In this document: piece after piece, positions 47,015-56,026 of the stretch
Layout: each line of letters opens with the position of its first letter
Numbering within the stretch: position 1 is the first letter of the stretch
Assembly (NCBI RefSeq): GCF_000308835.1
Contig: NZ_BAGN01000069.1
Span: forward strand, 1 to 64,000
From: Nocardia vinacea NBRC 16497
Lineage (GTDB): Bacteria > Actinomycetota > Actinomycetes > Mycobacteriales > Mycobacteriaceae
Reading direction: 5' to 3'
DNA: 64,000 nt
The notes under the pieces: model-generated
What the model saw: only the letters and a program-made list of their open reading frames with translations
The model's database searches: none
Told to the model about the DNA's origin: nothing
Translations under genes and position numbers: made by a program

Positions 47015-47082
47015 GCGAGCGCCCCGAATCACAGCGCGCATCGCGCAGGACGGAGCCGACCGCCGGCGAGGCGCAGTCGTGA
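47011..47082 (+). CDS. 23-residue ORF, repeat copy A
   Basis: GTG 47011 overlaps the aglA stop (GTGA); TGA 47080-47082 overlaps GTG 47079. The peptide begins VSERPESQRASRR and ends TEPTAGEAQS. Same plan as copy B (VSER...SQRA...TEP...EAQ). Expression unproven; conserved frame in both copies favours translation. Confidence 0.45.
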   Translation: MSERPESQRASRRTEPTAGEAQS

Positions 47083-47084
47083 GC
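47011..47084 (+). repeat. coupled-ORF repeat, copy A
   Basis: GTGAGCGAGCGCCCCG to GAGGCGCAGTCGTGAGC. Aligns with 47145-47227 over its whole length with a short gap; the central CAGCGCGC and GACGGAGCCGA blocks are identical. Confidence 0.7.
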
Positions 47085-47225
47085 GGACAACACGAGTTCG
47101 ACCAGAGCGCGAACTACTACAGAGGATCGTCTACCTTTGATCCTGTGAGTGAGCGAAGCGAGCGAACCATGAGCCAGCGCGCTATGCGCATGACGGAGCC
47201 GAGCGTCAGCGAGGCGCAGGCATGA
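47079..47225 (+). CDS. 48-residue ORF containing repeat copy B
   Basis: GTG 47079 overlaps the copy A stop; TGA 47223-47225 overlaps the ctaJ ATG. The first 22 residues (VSGQHEFDQSANYYRGSSTF...) are unique; from GTG 47145 the repeat peptide VSERSERTMSQRA...EPSVSEAQA follows. TACCTT lies exactly 7 nt before GTG 47145, so a leaderless 26-residue peptide is an alternative product. Confidence 0.45.
   Translation: MSGQHEFDQSANYYRGSSTFDPVSERSERTMSQRAMRMTEPSVSEAQA
47132..47137 (+). promoter_or_regulatory. -10 hexamer candidate before repeat copy B
   Basis: TACCTT exactly 7 nt before GTG 47145; would give ctaJ a promoter independent of aglA. Confidence 0.4.
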
Positions 47226-47227
47226 GC
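47145..47227 (+). repeat. coupled-ORF repeat, copy B
   Basis: GTGAGTGAGCGAAGCGAGCG to GAGGCGCAGGCATGAGC. Ends exactly at the ctaJ start; GAGG is 7 nt before the ATG. Confidence 0.7.
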
Positions 47228-47497
47228 ATTCTCGAGACAGTGCTGATCTTCCTCGGCATCCCGCTGGTGATCTACGGCGCGATCGCCGGATTGTCGTTTC
47301 TCGGCAAGCCACTGCCCGGCGAGAAGCCGGTCCACTTCGATCTCGGTCAGAAGTGGACCCAGCCTCCCGTGCTGTGGAGTGCTACCGACGAGGTGACCGG
47401 ATCGGGTCACCACGCTGAGTCGTCGCATGGGCACCATGTGGCAATCGAATCCACCGACGTGGAGCTGATCGGAGGCCGGGCAAGTGGCAAGTTCTAA
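47222..47497 (+). CDS. ctaJ: aa3-type cytochrome oxidase subunit CtaJ
   Basis: 91 residues, one N-terminal membrane helix (ILETVLIFLGIPLVIYGAIA), then LGKPLPGEKPVHFDLGQKWT and PPVLWSATDE, which agree from memory with the accessory CtaJ subunit of the actinobacterial bc1-aa3 supercomplex. A His-rich stretch (GHHAESSHGHH) follows. ATG overlaps the stop of the repeat-derived ORF; its own end overlaps the next gene by 14 bp. Confidence 0.8.
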   Translation: MSILETVLIFLGIPLVIYGAIAGLSFLGKPLPGEKPVHFDLGQKWTQPPVLWSATDEVTGSGHHAESSHGHHVAIESTDVELIGGRASGKF

Positions 47498-47948
47498 TTG
47501 GCCGGCGGTAGTCGAATCCGAACTGCCGCACGGTTCGGTGGTCACCAGCAGCGGCCGCGTCTCGGGTGTGCACGAGGCCGGCGCGGTGTTCAAGGAAGCC
47601 CCGTTCAGCGATGACGAGCGGCTCGCCATGGACAACGTGCTCACCGAGGCGACCCGCGCGACCAAGGTGCGCTTCAACATCTACATCGGCGATCTCGGCG
47701 CGGATCCGGCCACCGGTGCGGACGCGGTCTTCCCCGCGACCCCCGAGGCCGCGCATTCGGTGCTCATCGCGGTTTCGCCCAATGACAAGGCCATCGAGGT
47801 GCGCTCCGGCCACGAGGTCGCCGATCGCGCCAACGACCGCGTCTGCCAGCTCGGCGTCACCGCCGCACTGAGCTCGTTCCGGCAGGGCCAGCTCATCGAC
47901 GGCCTGATCTCCGCGGTTCGCGTGATGGCCGCCGCCATCGGTCGCTGA
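47484..47948 (+). CDS. DUF5130 protein (Rv2468c-like)
   Basis: 154 residues of a TPM-like alpha/beta fold: FSDDERLAMDNVLTEATRAT, FNIYIGDLGADP, and HSVLIAVSPNDKAIEVRSGH. GTG 47484 overlaps ctaJ by 14 bp. Position between ctaJ and pepN equals Rv2468c. Function unknown. A strong bidirectional terminator follows. Confidence 0.8.
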   Translation: MASSNWPAVVESELPHGSVVTSSGRVSGVHEAGAVFKEAPFSDDERLAMDNVLTEATRATKVRFNIYIGDLGADPATGADAVFPATPEAAHSVLIAVSPNDKAIEVRSGHEVADRANDRVCQLGVTAALSSFRQGQLIDGLISAVRVMAAAIGR

Positions 47949-47960
47949 TCGTTCCACATC

Positions 47961-48004
47961 CGGCGCGTTCACCTCGGTTGAGGTGAACGCGCCGTTTGTG
48001 TTTC
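47961..48004. terminator. bidirectional intrinsic terminator between DUF5130 gene and pepN
   Basis: Perfect 15-bp stem CGGCGCGTTCACCTC with loop GGTT (47961-47994), followed on the plus strand by TTTGTGTTT. It also covers the 3' end of the convergent pepN. Confidence 0.9.
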
Positions 48005-50585
48005 AGTCCTGGGCGTCGAAGGTGCGGGCGCGCAGTGAGCGTTCGATGCCCGCCTTGCCCTCGCTCACCAAACGGCGCAGCGCGGACGGATGGTCATCGG
48101 CGAGGAACTTGTCCGCCGTCGCGACGGCTTCCTCGCTGATCGCCCACGCCGGATAGAGCCCGATGACCACGGTCTGCGCGACCTCGCTGGAGCGGCGCTC
48201 CCAGACGTCGGGGACCTCGGCGAAATAGCGCTCCACGTACGGCGTCAGCAGCTCACCCTGGCCATTGGGCGCGAAGCCGCCGACGATCGAGCGGGCGGTG
48301 ATATTCGGGACCGAATCGTCGGACATCACCGTCGTCCAGGCCTGCTCCTTCACCTCGGCGATCGGACGGGCCGTCGCCGCGGCCGCGGCGTGCCGCTTAC
48401 CCGCCGCGGTCGGATCGTTGGACAACTCCGTATCGATCGTGGGGGTGGCGAGCCCTTCGGTGTCGATCTCACCGGCGGCGGCGAGTGCGGTGACCAGTCG
48501 CCAGCGCAGATCGGTGTCGACGATCAGACCCGGGAGACCGACCTTCGCCGGATCGCCGTCGAGCAGTTCACGCAGCACCTCGGTGTGCCAATCCGACAGC
48601 TTGGCGGCGGTGAGTGCGTTGACGAAGGCGAGTTGGTGGTCCGAACCCGCCTCGGCCTCGCGGGCGAGTTCCAGCAGGCGGTTGGCGTATTCGGGCCAGC
48701 CGGTGGTGGTGGCCCATTCCGGATCGGCGTAGCTGCCGATCGCGGTGTTGGCCTGCATCAGGAGTCGTTGCACCACACCGATTTCGGATTCGGCGCCGAT
48801 GCCGCGCTGAACCAGGGCGACGAAATCGCGGGCCCGGAATTCGGCCTGCCTGGTCATCTCCCAGGCGGCCGACCAGGCCAGCGTGCGGGGGAGCGGTTCG
48901 GCGATATCGGCGATGCGGTTGACCAGCACGTCGAGCGAATCGGCATCCAGGCGCACCGAGCAGTAGGTGAGGTCGTCATCGTTGACCAGCACGAACTTGC
49001 CGCGTGGCACGCCGGCCAACTCTGGTACGTCGGTGCGCTCGGCGGCATCGAGATCGAGCTCGACACGCTTGGTGCGCACCAGCTTGCCGTCCTGGTCGTC
49101 GTAGACGCCGACGGCGAGGCGATGGACGCGACGTTCGCCCGCACCGGGTGCCGCACCCTCCTGCACCACGGCGAACGAGGTGAAATTGCCCTCGGCGTCG
49201 ACCTCGAAATCCGGCCGGAGGATATTCAAGCCGGTGGTCTTGAGCCACTGCGCGCCCCAGCCGGACAGATCACGGCCCGAGGCCTGTTCCAGCGCCGACA
49301 GCAGATCGTCGAAAGTGGCGTTGCCGTAGGCGTGTTCGGTGAAGTAGGCGCGCAGACCCGCGAGGAACGGCTCCAGACCGACATACGCGACGAGCTGCTT
49401 GAGCACGGAAGCGCCCTTGGCATAGGTGATTCCGTCGAAGTTGACCTCGACCGCATGCAGGTCCGGGATATCCGCGGCAATGGGGTGAGTGGAGGGCAGC
49501 TGGTCCTGCCGGTAGGCCCAGGACTTCTCCACATTGGCGAAAGTGGTCCAGGCACTTGTGTATTCGGTCGCCTCGGACTGGCACAGCACCGAGGCGAAGG
49601 TCGCGAACGATTCGTTCAACCACAGGTCGTCCCACCACTTCATGGTGACCAGATCGCCGAACCACATATGCGCCATCTCGTGCAGTACGGTCTCGGCGCG
49701 CCGCTCGTAGGAGGCACGGGTCACCTTGGACCGGAAGACGTAGTCCTCCAGGAAGGTAACGGCACCGGCGTTCTCCATCGCGCCCGCATTGAACTCCGGG
49801 ACGAACAGCTGGTCGTACTTGCCGAAGGCGTACGGCACACCGAAGTTGTTGTGGTAGAAGCCGAAGCCCTGCTTGGTCTCGGTGAAGAGGCGCTCGGCGT
49901 CCATATGTTCGGCGAGCGAGGAGCGGCAGTAGATGCCGAGCGGGATGGTGCCGTGATCGTCGGTGTAGGCGTCGGTCCATTCCGCGTACGGGCCCGCGAT
50001 GAGTGCGACCAGATAGGTGCTCATCCTCGGGGTGGTGCGGAACAGGTGCTTACCGGGATCGGCGATGAGCGTATCGACCGCGGCGGCGTTGGAGATGACC
50101 TTCCAGCTCGGTGCGGCGGTGACGCTGATATCGAAGCTGGCCTTGAGATCCGGCTGATCGAAGCAGGCGAACATGCGTTTGGCATCGGCGGTTTCGAATT
50201 GCGAGTACAGGTAGACCGCGTCATCGGTGGGGTCGACGAACCGGTGCAGGCCCTCACCGGTATTGGAGTATTCGCAGTCGGCCTCGACGACGAGTTCGTT
50301 GCGCTCGGCCAGACCGGTGAGGGTGATGCCCTTGGCTTCGTCGTAGTCGGCGACGTCGATCGACGTGCCGTTGAGCACGGCGGAGCGGACCCCGCGGGCG
50401 ACGATATCGATGAACGTGCTCGCGCCCGCGGTCGCGGTGAAAGTGACCGTGCTGCGGGAGAAGAAGGTCTGCTCGCCCGGCTGCCCTGCCCCATCGGTCA
50501 GGTCGAGCTCGATGCGATAGTTCTCGACCTGCACTGTCGAGGCGCGTTCGATCGCCTGGTCGCGAGTCAGGTTCGGTGCGGACAT
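48003..50585 (-). CDS. pepN: aminopeptidase N (M1 metallopeptidase)
   Basis: 860 residues. GAMENAG (about 267-272) is the exopeptidase substrate motif; HEMAH (about 301-305) plus NESFA downstream bind the catalytic zinc. The N-terminal beta saddle and the helical C-terminal domain complete the M1 layout. It removes N-terminal residues from peptides in the cytosol. GAAGGAG precedes ATG 50585. Orthologous position to Rv2467. Confidence 0.93.
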   Translation of the reverse strand: MSAPNLTRDQAIERASTVQVENYRIELDLTDGAGQPGEQTFFSRSTVTFTATAGASTFIDIVARGVRSAVLNGTSIDVADYDEAKGITLTGLAERNELVVEADCEYSNTGEGLHRFVDPTDDAVYLYSQFETADAKRMFACFDQPDLKASFDISVTAAPSWKVISNAAAVDTLIADPGKHLFRTTPRMSTYLVALIAGPYAEWTDAYTDDHGTIPLGIYCRSSLAEHMDAERLFTETKQGFGFYHNNFGVPYAFGKYDQLFVPEFNAGAMENAGAVTFLEDYVFRSKVTRASYERRAETVLHEMAHMWFGDLVTMKWWDDLWLNESFATFASVLCQSEATEYTSAWTTFANVEKSWAYRQDQLPSTHPIAADIPDLHAVEVNFDGITYAKGASVLKQLVAYVGLEPFLAGLRAYFTEHAYGNATFDDLLSALEQASGRDLSGWGAQWLKTTGLNILRPDFEVDAEGNFTSFAVVQEGAAPGAGERRVHRLAVGVYDDQDGKLVRTKRVELDLDAAERTDVPELAGVPRGKFVLVNDDDLTYCSVRLDADSLDVLVNRIADIAEPLPRTLAWSAAWEMTRQAEFRARDFVALVQRGIGAESEIGVVQRLLMQANTAIGSYADPEWATTTGWPEYANRLLELAREAEAGSDHQLAFVNALTAAKLSDWHTEVLRELLDGDPAKVGLPGLIVDTDLRWRLVTALAAAGEIDTEGLATPTIDTELSNDPTAAGKRHAAAAATARPIAEVKEQAWTTVMSDDSVPNITARSIVGGFAPNGQGELLTPYVERYFAEVPDVWERRSSEVAQTVVIGLYPAWAISEEAVATADKFLADDHPSALRRLVSEGKAGIERSLRARTFDAQD

Positions 50586-50662
50586 TGGACTCCTTCGTGG
50601 TTCGAAGAACATGTACGGGCGGCCCCCCGGCGGGCACAGCACTCACCACAATGCCACCTCGG

Positions 50663-50668
50663 TAAGGT
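50663..50668 (+). promoter_or_regulatory. -10 hexamer candidate for purC
   Basis: TAAGGT, about 24 nt before ATG 50692 and 57 nt before GTG 50725. Confidence 0.35.
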
Positions 50669-50724
50669 TGCCCGCGCGGGACTTTTTCCCAATGAACCCT
50701 ATCGACCAGGATCGGAGCTGCGAC

Positions 50725-51561
50725 GTGAAGCACATCCACGCCGGAAAGGTGCGCGACCTCTACGAGGACGGCGACACCCTGCTGCTGGTGGCGTCGGACC
50801 GGGTATCGGTCTACGACGTGGTGCTGCCGACGCCGATCCCGGATAAGGGCGCACTGCTGACCCAGCTGTCCAACTGGTGGTTCGAATACTTCACCGAGGT
50901 GCCCAACCATGTGGTCTCCGCGACCGATGTGCCCGCGGAATTCGCCGGTCGCGGCATCCGGGTCAAGCCGCTGAAGATGGTGCAGGTCGAATGCATCGCG
51001 CGCGGCTATCTGACCGGGTCGGGGCTGAAGGAATACGAGCGCACCGGGACGGTTTCCGGCGTCGCGCTGCCGCGCGGTCTGCGCGATGGCGACATACTGC
51101 CCGAGCCGATCTTCACCCCGACCAGTAAGGCCTCCGAGGGCCACGACGAGCCCATCACCTTCGCGGATGTGGTGAATCAGGAGGGCCGCGAGGTCGCCGA
51201 GCAACTACGCGACCTGACTCTCCGGATCTACACCCGGGGTGCCGCGCACGCCGCCGTGCGCGGCGTCATCGTCGCCGACACCAAGGTCGAATTCGGTTGG
51301 GACGGAGACATTCTCACCCTCGGCGACGAAGTACTGACCTCCGACTCCTCCCGCTTCTGGCCCGGCGCCGAATGGGAACCCGGCCGCCCCCAACGCTCCT
51401 TCGACAAACAGTTCGTCCGCGACTGGTCCACCTCCACGGGCTGGAACAAGGAGTATCCGGGGCCGGAGATCCCCGCCGAGATCGTCGATGCCACCCGGCA
51501 GAAGTACATGGAGGCATACGAACTCATCACTGGGCAGACCTGGAGTAGCACTCCCCGCTGA
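50725..51561 (+). CDS. purC: phosphoribosylaminoimidazole-succinocarboxamide synthase
   Basis: 278 residues from GTG 50725 (GGAG 8 nt upstream); ATG 50692 would add 11. HAGKVRDLYEDGDTLLLVASDR is the ATP-binding start, VECIARGYLTGSGLKEY and LPEPIFTPTSKA are PurC signatures, and LGDEVLTSDSSRFW lies near the C-terminus. It joins CAIR and aspartate in purine synthesis. Found here without other pur genes, divergent from pepN. Confidence 0.9.
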   Translation: MKHIHAGKVRDLYEDGDTLLLVASDRVSVYDVVLPTPIPDKGALLTQLSNWWFEYFTEVPNHVVSATDVPAEFAGRGIRVKPLKMVQVECIARGYLTGSGLKEYERTGTVSGVALPRGLRDGDILPEPIFTPTSKASEGHDEPITFADVVNQEGREVAEQLRDLTLRIYTRGAAHAAVRGVIVADTKVEFGWDGDILTLGDEVLTSDSSRFWPGAEWEPGRPQRSFDKQFVRDWSTSTGWNKEYPGPEIPAEIVDATRQKYMEAYELITGQTWSSTPR

Positions 51562-51583
51562 TCTGTTCGCCGGGCAGGACCGG

Positions 51584-52060
51584 TCAGGCGAGGTGTTCGG
51601 CCAGCCGGTCGAGGTAGGGCCGCTGGCCCGCACCGAGTTTGTCGTGCGCGGTGGTGAGGTCGAACCACTCGGCGCGGTCGATTTCCGGGAAGGTGGCGAG
51701 GCGGCCGGATTTGGGCGGCCATTCCATTTCGAAGGTGCCGGGGACAACGGCGGATGGGTCCAGATCGCCCTCGACAGCCCAGACGGTGAGGTTCTTGGTG
51801 GTTTTGCCACTGCCGTAGCGAACCTCGCCCAACGGCACCCGCTCGCCCTCGGGCACCGGCAGCCCGAGTTCCTCGAGGAACTCACGCGCCGCGGCCACCT
51901 CGGCGCTCTCGTGCTCCGGCTCGTACTCACCCTTCGGAATCGACCACGCCCCCGCATCCTTCCGCGCCCAGAACGGCCCACCCATATGCCCGATCAGCAC
52001 CTCGGTAGCACCGGCGGTCCGACGGAACAACAGAATCCCAGCACTGAATTTGCCTGCCAC
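51584..52060 (-). CDS. NUDIX hydrolase
   Basis: 158 residues. The Nudix box G-x5-E-x7-REFLEELG is complete at residues about 46-68 and follows WSIPKGEYEP. GTG 52060 starts the family-like N-terminus FSAGILLFRRT. Cleaves a nucleoside-diphosphate-linked compound; the GHMGGPFWARKDAGAWSIP segment is seen in Ap4A-type members. Convergent with purC, 22 bp apart. Confidence 0.82.
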   Translation of the reverse strand: MAGKFSAGILLFRRTAGATEVLIGHMGGPFWARKDAGAWSIPKGEYEPEHESAEVAAAREFLEELGLPVPEGERVPLGEVRYGSGKTTKNLTVWAVEGDLDPSAVVPGTFEMEWPPKSGRLATFPEIDRAEWFDLTTAHDKLGAGQRPYLDRLAEHLA

Positions 52061-52224
52061 ACCGAGCAGTCTGCCGCCTGCCGCCGCCTGGGTGCGCACA
52101 AGACACGGCCGATCCGCGAGGGCGCGGGATTTCGTCAGAGCGCTGAGGCCGCGGTTCAGCGGCAGCCGGTGCCACTGATCGCGATGTCGATGTGGGTGTC
52201 GGAACCGTATGTGCGGCAAGTGAT

Positions 52225-53463
52225 TCACGACTTCGATGAGAAGCGGTCCGGTTGGTGGCGGAGGTGGGCGGCGCGGAGGGTGAGGTAGTCGCGTTCGGGG
52301 AGGCTGGTGGTGTGGTTGGCGGCGTGGGTGTAGCAGGTTATGGCTGCAGGGAAGTCGCCTGCCATCTCGTGTAGGTGGCCGCGGACAGCGTCGAGGCGGT
52401 GGTTGTCTGCCAGTTGGTCTTCGAGGGTGTCGGCGAGTTCGAGCCCGGCGGCCGGGCCGTGCACCATCGCGGTGGCGACGGCGCGGTTGAGGGTGACCAT
52501 CGGGTTCTTCGAGATGCGCTCGATCATGTTGTACAGGGCCAGGATTCGACGCCAGTCGGTGTCCTCGGCACGCAGCGCCTGCGCGTGCAGTACGGCGATC
52601 GCGGCCTGGATCTGGTAGGGGCCGGTGAGGCCCGAGGTGAGTGTGCTGGTCGTCAAGGTGATGCCCTCGGTGATCAGCTCGCGATCCCACAGTGCGCGGT
52701 TCTGTTCGGCGAGCGGAATCAATTCACCGTGCGCTCCGGTGCGGGCGGCGCGCCGGGAGTCGGTGAGCAACATGAGCGCGAGCAGCCCGGTTACTTCGGT
52801 GTCGTCGGGGAGCAGTCGATGGATCGACCTGGTCAGGCGGATCGCCTCGTTCGAGAGGTCGGTCCGCTGTAGGTCGGGTCCCGCGGTGCTGGTGTGTCCC
52901 TCGTTGAAGATCAGGTACAGCACATGCAGTACCGCACCGAGCCGCTCATGCCATTGCGCATCACCGGGCCGGGCGAACGGGCGGTCGAGGGTGGACAGTT
53001 TCTTCTTCGTACGCGTAATCCGTTGCGCCATGGTCGCTTCCGGCAGCAGGAAGGCATTGGCGATCTCCGCCGTGCCGAGCCCGCCGACCGCACGCAATGT
53101 CAGCGCGATGGCACTCGCGGACGACAGCGCCGGATGGCAGCAGAGGAAGAACATCGCGAGCGTATCGTCACGATCGACGGCCTCGGCATCGGGCACATCG
53201 CGCTCGAAAACCGTTGTCTCTCTACGTCGCCGGGCCACTTCGGCGCGCACCACATCGGCCATCCGCCGCTGCGCGACCTGGATCAACCACGCTCGCGGAT
53301 TATCCGGTAGCCCATCGTCGGGCCATTGGGTCGCCGCCGCGAGCATCGCCTCCTGTAGCGCGTCCTCGGCGGTGTCGAAATCACCGAATCGGCGTACCAG
53401 CGTGCCGAGGACCTGTGGCGCGAGTTCGCGCAACAGGTCCTCGATGGGCAGTGCTCCGTGCAT
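52225..53463 (-). CDS. ECF sigma factor with C-terminal TPR-like extension (ECF42 type)
   Basis: 412 residues. Residues 1-75 are sigma region 2 (FGDFDTAEDALQEAML, AWLIQVAQRRMAD), residues 105-165 region 4 (LGTAEIANAFLLPEATMAQR). The remaining 230 residues are a helical extension characteristic of ECF42, which works without an anti-sigma factor. ATG 53463 is used; TTG 53469 is an in-frame alternative. 9 bp after a DGPF protein gene, the typical ECF42 partner. Confidence 0.85.
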   Translation of the reverse strand: MHGALPIEDLLRELAPQVLGTLVRRFGDFDTAEDALQEAMLAAATQWPDDGLPDNPRAWLIQVAQRRMADVVRAEVARRRRETTVFERDVPDAEAVDRDDTLAMFFLCCHPALSSASAIALTLRAVGGLGTAEIANAFLLPEATMAQRITRTKKKLSTLDRPFARPGDAQWHERLGAVLHVLYLIFNEGHTSTAGPDLQRTDLSNEAIRLTRSIHRLLPDDTEVTGLLALMLLTDSRRAARTGAHGELIPLAEQNRALWDRELITEGITLTTSTLTSGLTGPYQIQAAIAVLHAQALRAEDTDWRRILALYNMIERISKNPMVTLNRAVATAMVHGPAAGLELADTLEDQLADNHRLDAVRGHLHEMAGDFPAAITCYTHAANHTTSLPERDYLTLRAAHLRHQPDRFSSKS

Positions 53464-53472
53464 GGACAACTA

Positions 53473-53871
53473 TTACTCGGTTGCCGGGGCACCCATCACC
53501 GCGCGCACCTCGATGTACTCGCCGATCGGCTTGCCGCCCGGCCCCGGGCCCGCCGACGCCTGGGCGGCGATCTCCAGCGCACGCTCCGGACTTTCCACAT
53601 CGACAAGCCAATATCCGGCCAGGAACTCCTTGGTCTCCGGGAACGGTCCATCGGTGACAACCGGTGACGATCGTCCGTCCGAACTGACCAGTCGTGCCTC
53701 GTCCGGCCCGGCCAGGCCCTGCGCGTCGACCAGTTCACCGGTTTTGGCCAGCTCCGCGCCGAGCGCCCGCTGGAAATCGATATGCGCCTTGATCTCCTCC
53801 GGCGTCCACTCGGTGATCGGAACGTCGCAGTTGGCGGCGGGCCCATAGGTCTTGAGCAGCATGTACTTCAT
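53473..53871 (-). CDS. YCII/DGPF-domain protein
   Basis: 132 residues of ferredoxin-like fold; TDGPFPETKEFLAGYWLVD is the DGPF motif. AGGAGACC precedes ATG 53871. First gene of the unit with the ECF42 sigma factor, which usually controls such genes. Catalytic role unproven. Confidence 0.85.
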   Translation of the reverse strand: MKYMLLKTYGPAANCDVPITEWTPEEIKAHIDFQRALGAELAKTGELVDAQGLAGPDEARLVSSDGRSSPVVTDGPFPETKEFLAGYWLVDVESPERALEIAAQASAGPGPGGKPIGEYIEVRAVMGAPATE

Positions 53872-53968
53872 TTCCGGTCTCCTAGCCTGCGGTGCGCCCC
53901 GGCGGCGCACTCGTGATGCGGTCGGAGCTGGGTGCGCCGATCCGACGCATCCTCGATAGTGATCTGCA

Positions 53969-55192
53969 TCACAGTGGCGTGGAGGTATCGGCGAGCCGTT
54001 CCGGATCGACCTGCCGGCCGATCAACTCCTTGATCCGGTCGGTCACATCCCAGATGTTCACATTCATCCCCGCCAGCACCCGGTTCTCGGCATCGAGCCA
54101 GAACGCGACGAACTCGCGCTTTCCCACATCACCGCGCACGACCACCTGCGCGTACTCACCGGTCGCGGCATATCCGGTGTACTCCATGCCCAGGTCGTAT
54201 TGGTCGGTGAAGAAGTACGGAAGGCGTTCGTAGGAAGCCGACTTGCCGAGCATGGTCTGCGCCGCGACGGCGGGCTGATTGAGCGCATTCGCCCAGTGCT
54301 CCACCCGAATTCGACGCCCGAGCACCGGATGCTGCGCGTCGGCGATATCGCCGACCGCCACGATGTCCGGGTCACTGGTGGCCAGGCTCGCGTCGACGAG
54401 TACGCCGCCGTCGGTCGCCAGTCCCGCGTTGGCGGCCAGTTCGATATTCGGCCGCGCGCCGATCGCGACGAGTACCGCATCGCCCTCGATCACGGTGCCG
54501 TCGGTGAGTCGGACACCGGTCGCCAGATCCGCCTCCCCCTGATGAGTGGTGATCGCCTCGACCTGTGCACCGAATCGCAGGTCGACGCCGTGGTCGCGGT
54601 GCAGATCCGCGAAGACCCGACCCATCTCGGGTCCGAGCGCCGCCAGCAGCGGCAGTTCCGCGGATTCGACAATGGTGACCTCGACCTGGGCGGCGCGCGC
54701 GGCCGAGGCGACCTCGAGCCCGATCCAGCCCGCCCCGATGATGACCAGTCGCCGGGCCGAGCCGAACAGCTCGATCAGAGCGTCGGAATCGCCGATGGTG
54801 CGCAGCGTGTACACCTCGCGCGCATCCATGCCCGGAATCGGCAGGCGGCGCGGTGTCGAGCCGGTCGCGAGTGCGAGCTTGTCGTAGCCGAGTGTCGAAC
54901 CATCCGGCAGCGTCACGGTTTTCGCGCTCGGATCGATCGCGCCGACTTCGGTGCCGAGCCGGACGTCGATATGGTGATCGCGATACCACTGGCCCGGATC
55001 GACGGTGAATTCCTCGAGCGATTTCTTACCGACCAGATGTTCCTTGGACAGCGGCGGTCGCTCATAGGGCAGGTAATCCTCGGCGCTGATCAGCGTCACG
55101 GTTCCGGCGAAATCGTTGTCGCGCAGTGCTTCCGCCGTTTTGGCCGCGGCCAGCCCGCCGCCGACGATGACGAAATGCTGATCAGAGGTCAT
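53969..55192 (-). CDS. FAD-dependent ferredoxin/rubredoxin reductase-type oxidoreductase
   Basis: 407 residues. GGGLAAAKTAEAL binds FAD, LPYERPPLSKE is the class signature, GAGWIGLEVASAA binds NAD(P)H, and VAVGDIADA closes the FAD site. Such enzymes feed electrons to P450 ferredoxins or 2Fe-2S oxygenases. AAAGGAG precedes ATG 55192. No ferredoxin or P450 gene is adjacent, so the partner is unknown. Confidence 0.87.
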   Translation of the reverse strand: MTSDQHFVIVGGGLAAAKTAEALRDNDFAGTVTLISAEDYLPYERPPLSKEHLVGKKSLEEFTVDPGQWYRDHHIDVRLGTEVGAIDPSAKTVTLPDGSTLGYDKLALATGSTPRRLPIPGMDAREVYTLRTIGDSDALIELFGSARRLVIIGAGWIGLEVASAARAAQVEVTIVESAELPLLAALGPEMGRVFADLHRDHGVDLRFGAQVEAITTHQGEADLATGVRLTDGTVIEGDAVLVAIGARPNIELAANAGLATDGGVLVDASLATSDPDIVAVGDIADAQHPVLGRRIRVEHWANALNQPAVAAQTMLGKSASYERLPYFFTDQYDLGMEYTGYAATGEYAQVVVRGDVGKREFVAFWLDAENRVLAGMNVNIWDVTDRIKELIGRQVDPERLADTSTPL

Positions 55193-55373
55193 TACGGACT
55201 CCTTTTCGGGAGGGAACCGGACGCCTGCGTGTCACCCTACTGGGACCCCGGGCCGCCTTTTCGGAAAATCGGGCGTCCGGTCCGGGAACGAATCGCGCGC
55301 CCGCGTGGTTGGCCACGGATAGTGGCGCGGCGAATCCGCGCGTTACGAGCGTGCGATGGAGAGGAACAGGTCT

Positions 55374-56018
55374 GTGAGCGAGACGACCGCCAAGAACGTT
55401 GCCGATTTCTGGTTCGACCCGCTGTGCCCCTGGTGTTGGATCACCTCCCGCTGGATTCTCGAGGTCGAGCAGGTCCGCGATATCGAGGCGCGTTTCCACG
55501 TGATGAGCCTGTCGGTGCTGAACGAGGGCAAGGAGGGACTGCCGCCGCAGTACGAGGAGCTGCTCGCCACCGGCTGGGGTCCGGTCCGGGTCGCCATCGC
55601 CGCCGCCCAGGAGCACGGTGACAAGGTGCTCTCTCCGCTCTACACCGCGATGGGCACCCGCATCCACAACCGTCGCGAGGAATACACGCGCGACTCGCGC
55701 AAGGAAACCCTCGCCGCGGTGATCGCGGATTCGCTCGCCGAGGTGGGCCTGCCCGCCGAACTCGCCGCGGCCGCCGAGAGCGCCGAATTCGACGAGGCGC
55801 TGCGCAAGAGCCATCACGAAGGCATGGACAAGGTCGGCCCGGATGTCGGCACCCCGACCATCCATATCAACGGCAATGCCTTCTTCGGTCCGGTGCTGTC
55901 GCGGATTCCGCGTGGCGAGGAGGCCGGGAAGCTGTGGGACGCGGCGGTCACGCTGGCCGACTACCCGCACTTCTTCGAGCTGAAGCGGACCAGGACCGAG
56001 GATCCGTCCTTCGACTGA
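55374..56018 (+). CDS. mycothiol-dependent DsbA-like nitroreductase/oxidoreductase (Rv2466c-like)
   Basis: 214 residues of thioredoxin-like fold with the CPWC redox motif in [12 protein letters not shown]. The C-terminus [23 protein letters not shown] is the cis-Pro region and agrees from memory with Rv2466c, a mycothiol-dependent reductase that also activates a nitro prodrug. GTG 55374 is set by GGAGAGG upstream; ATG 55356 adds six residues. Followed 8 bp later by a convergent peptidase gene. Confidence 0.85.
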   Translation: MSETTAKNVADFWFDPLCPWCWITSRWILEVEQVRDIEARFHVMSLSVLNEGKEGLPPQYEELLATGWGPVRVAIAAAQEHGDKVLSPLYTAMGTRIHNRREEYTRDSRKETLAAVIADSLAEVGLPAELAAAAESAEFDEALRKSHHEGMDKVGPDVGTPTIHINGNAFFGPVLSRIPRGEEAGKLWDAAVTLADYPHFFELKRTRTEDPSFD

Positions 56019-56026
56019 CCGCGGAC

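Noticed and set aside
48090..50846. 918-codon open frame on the plus strand opposite pepN
   Set aside because: Pure antisense shadow of pepN, with Gly/Asp/Arg-rich low-information translation.
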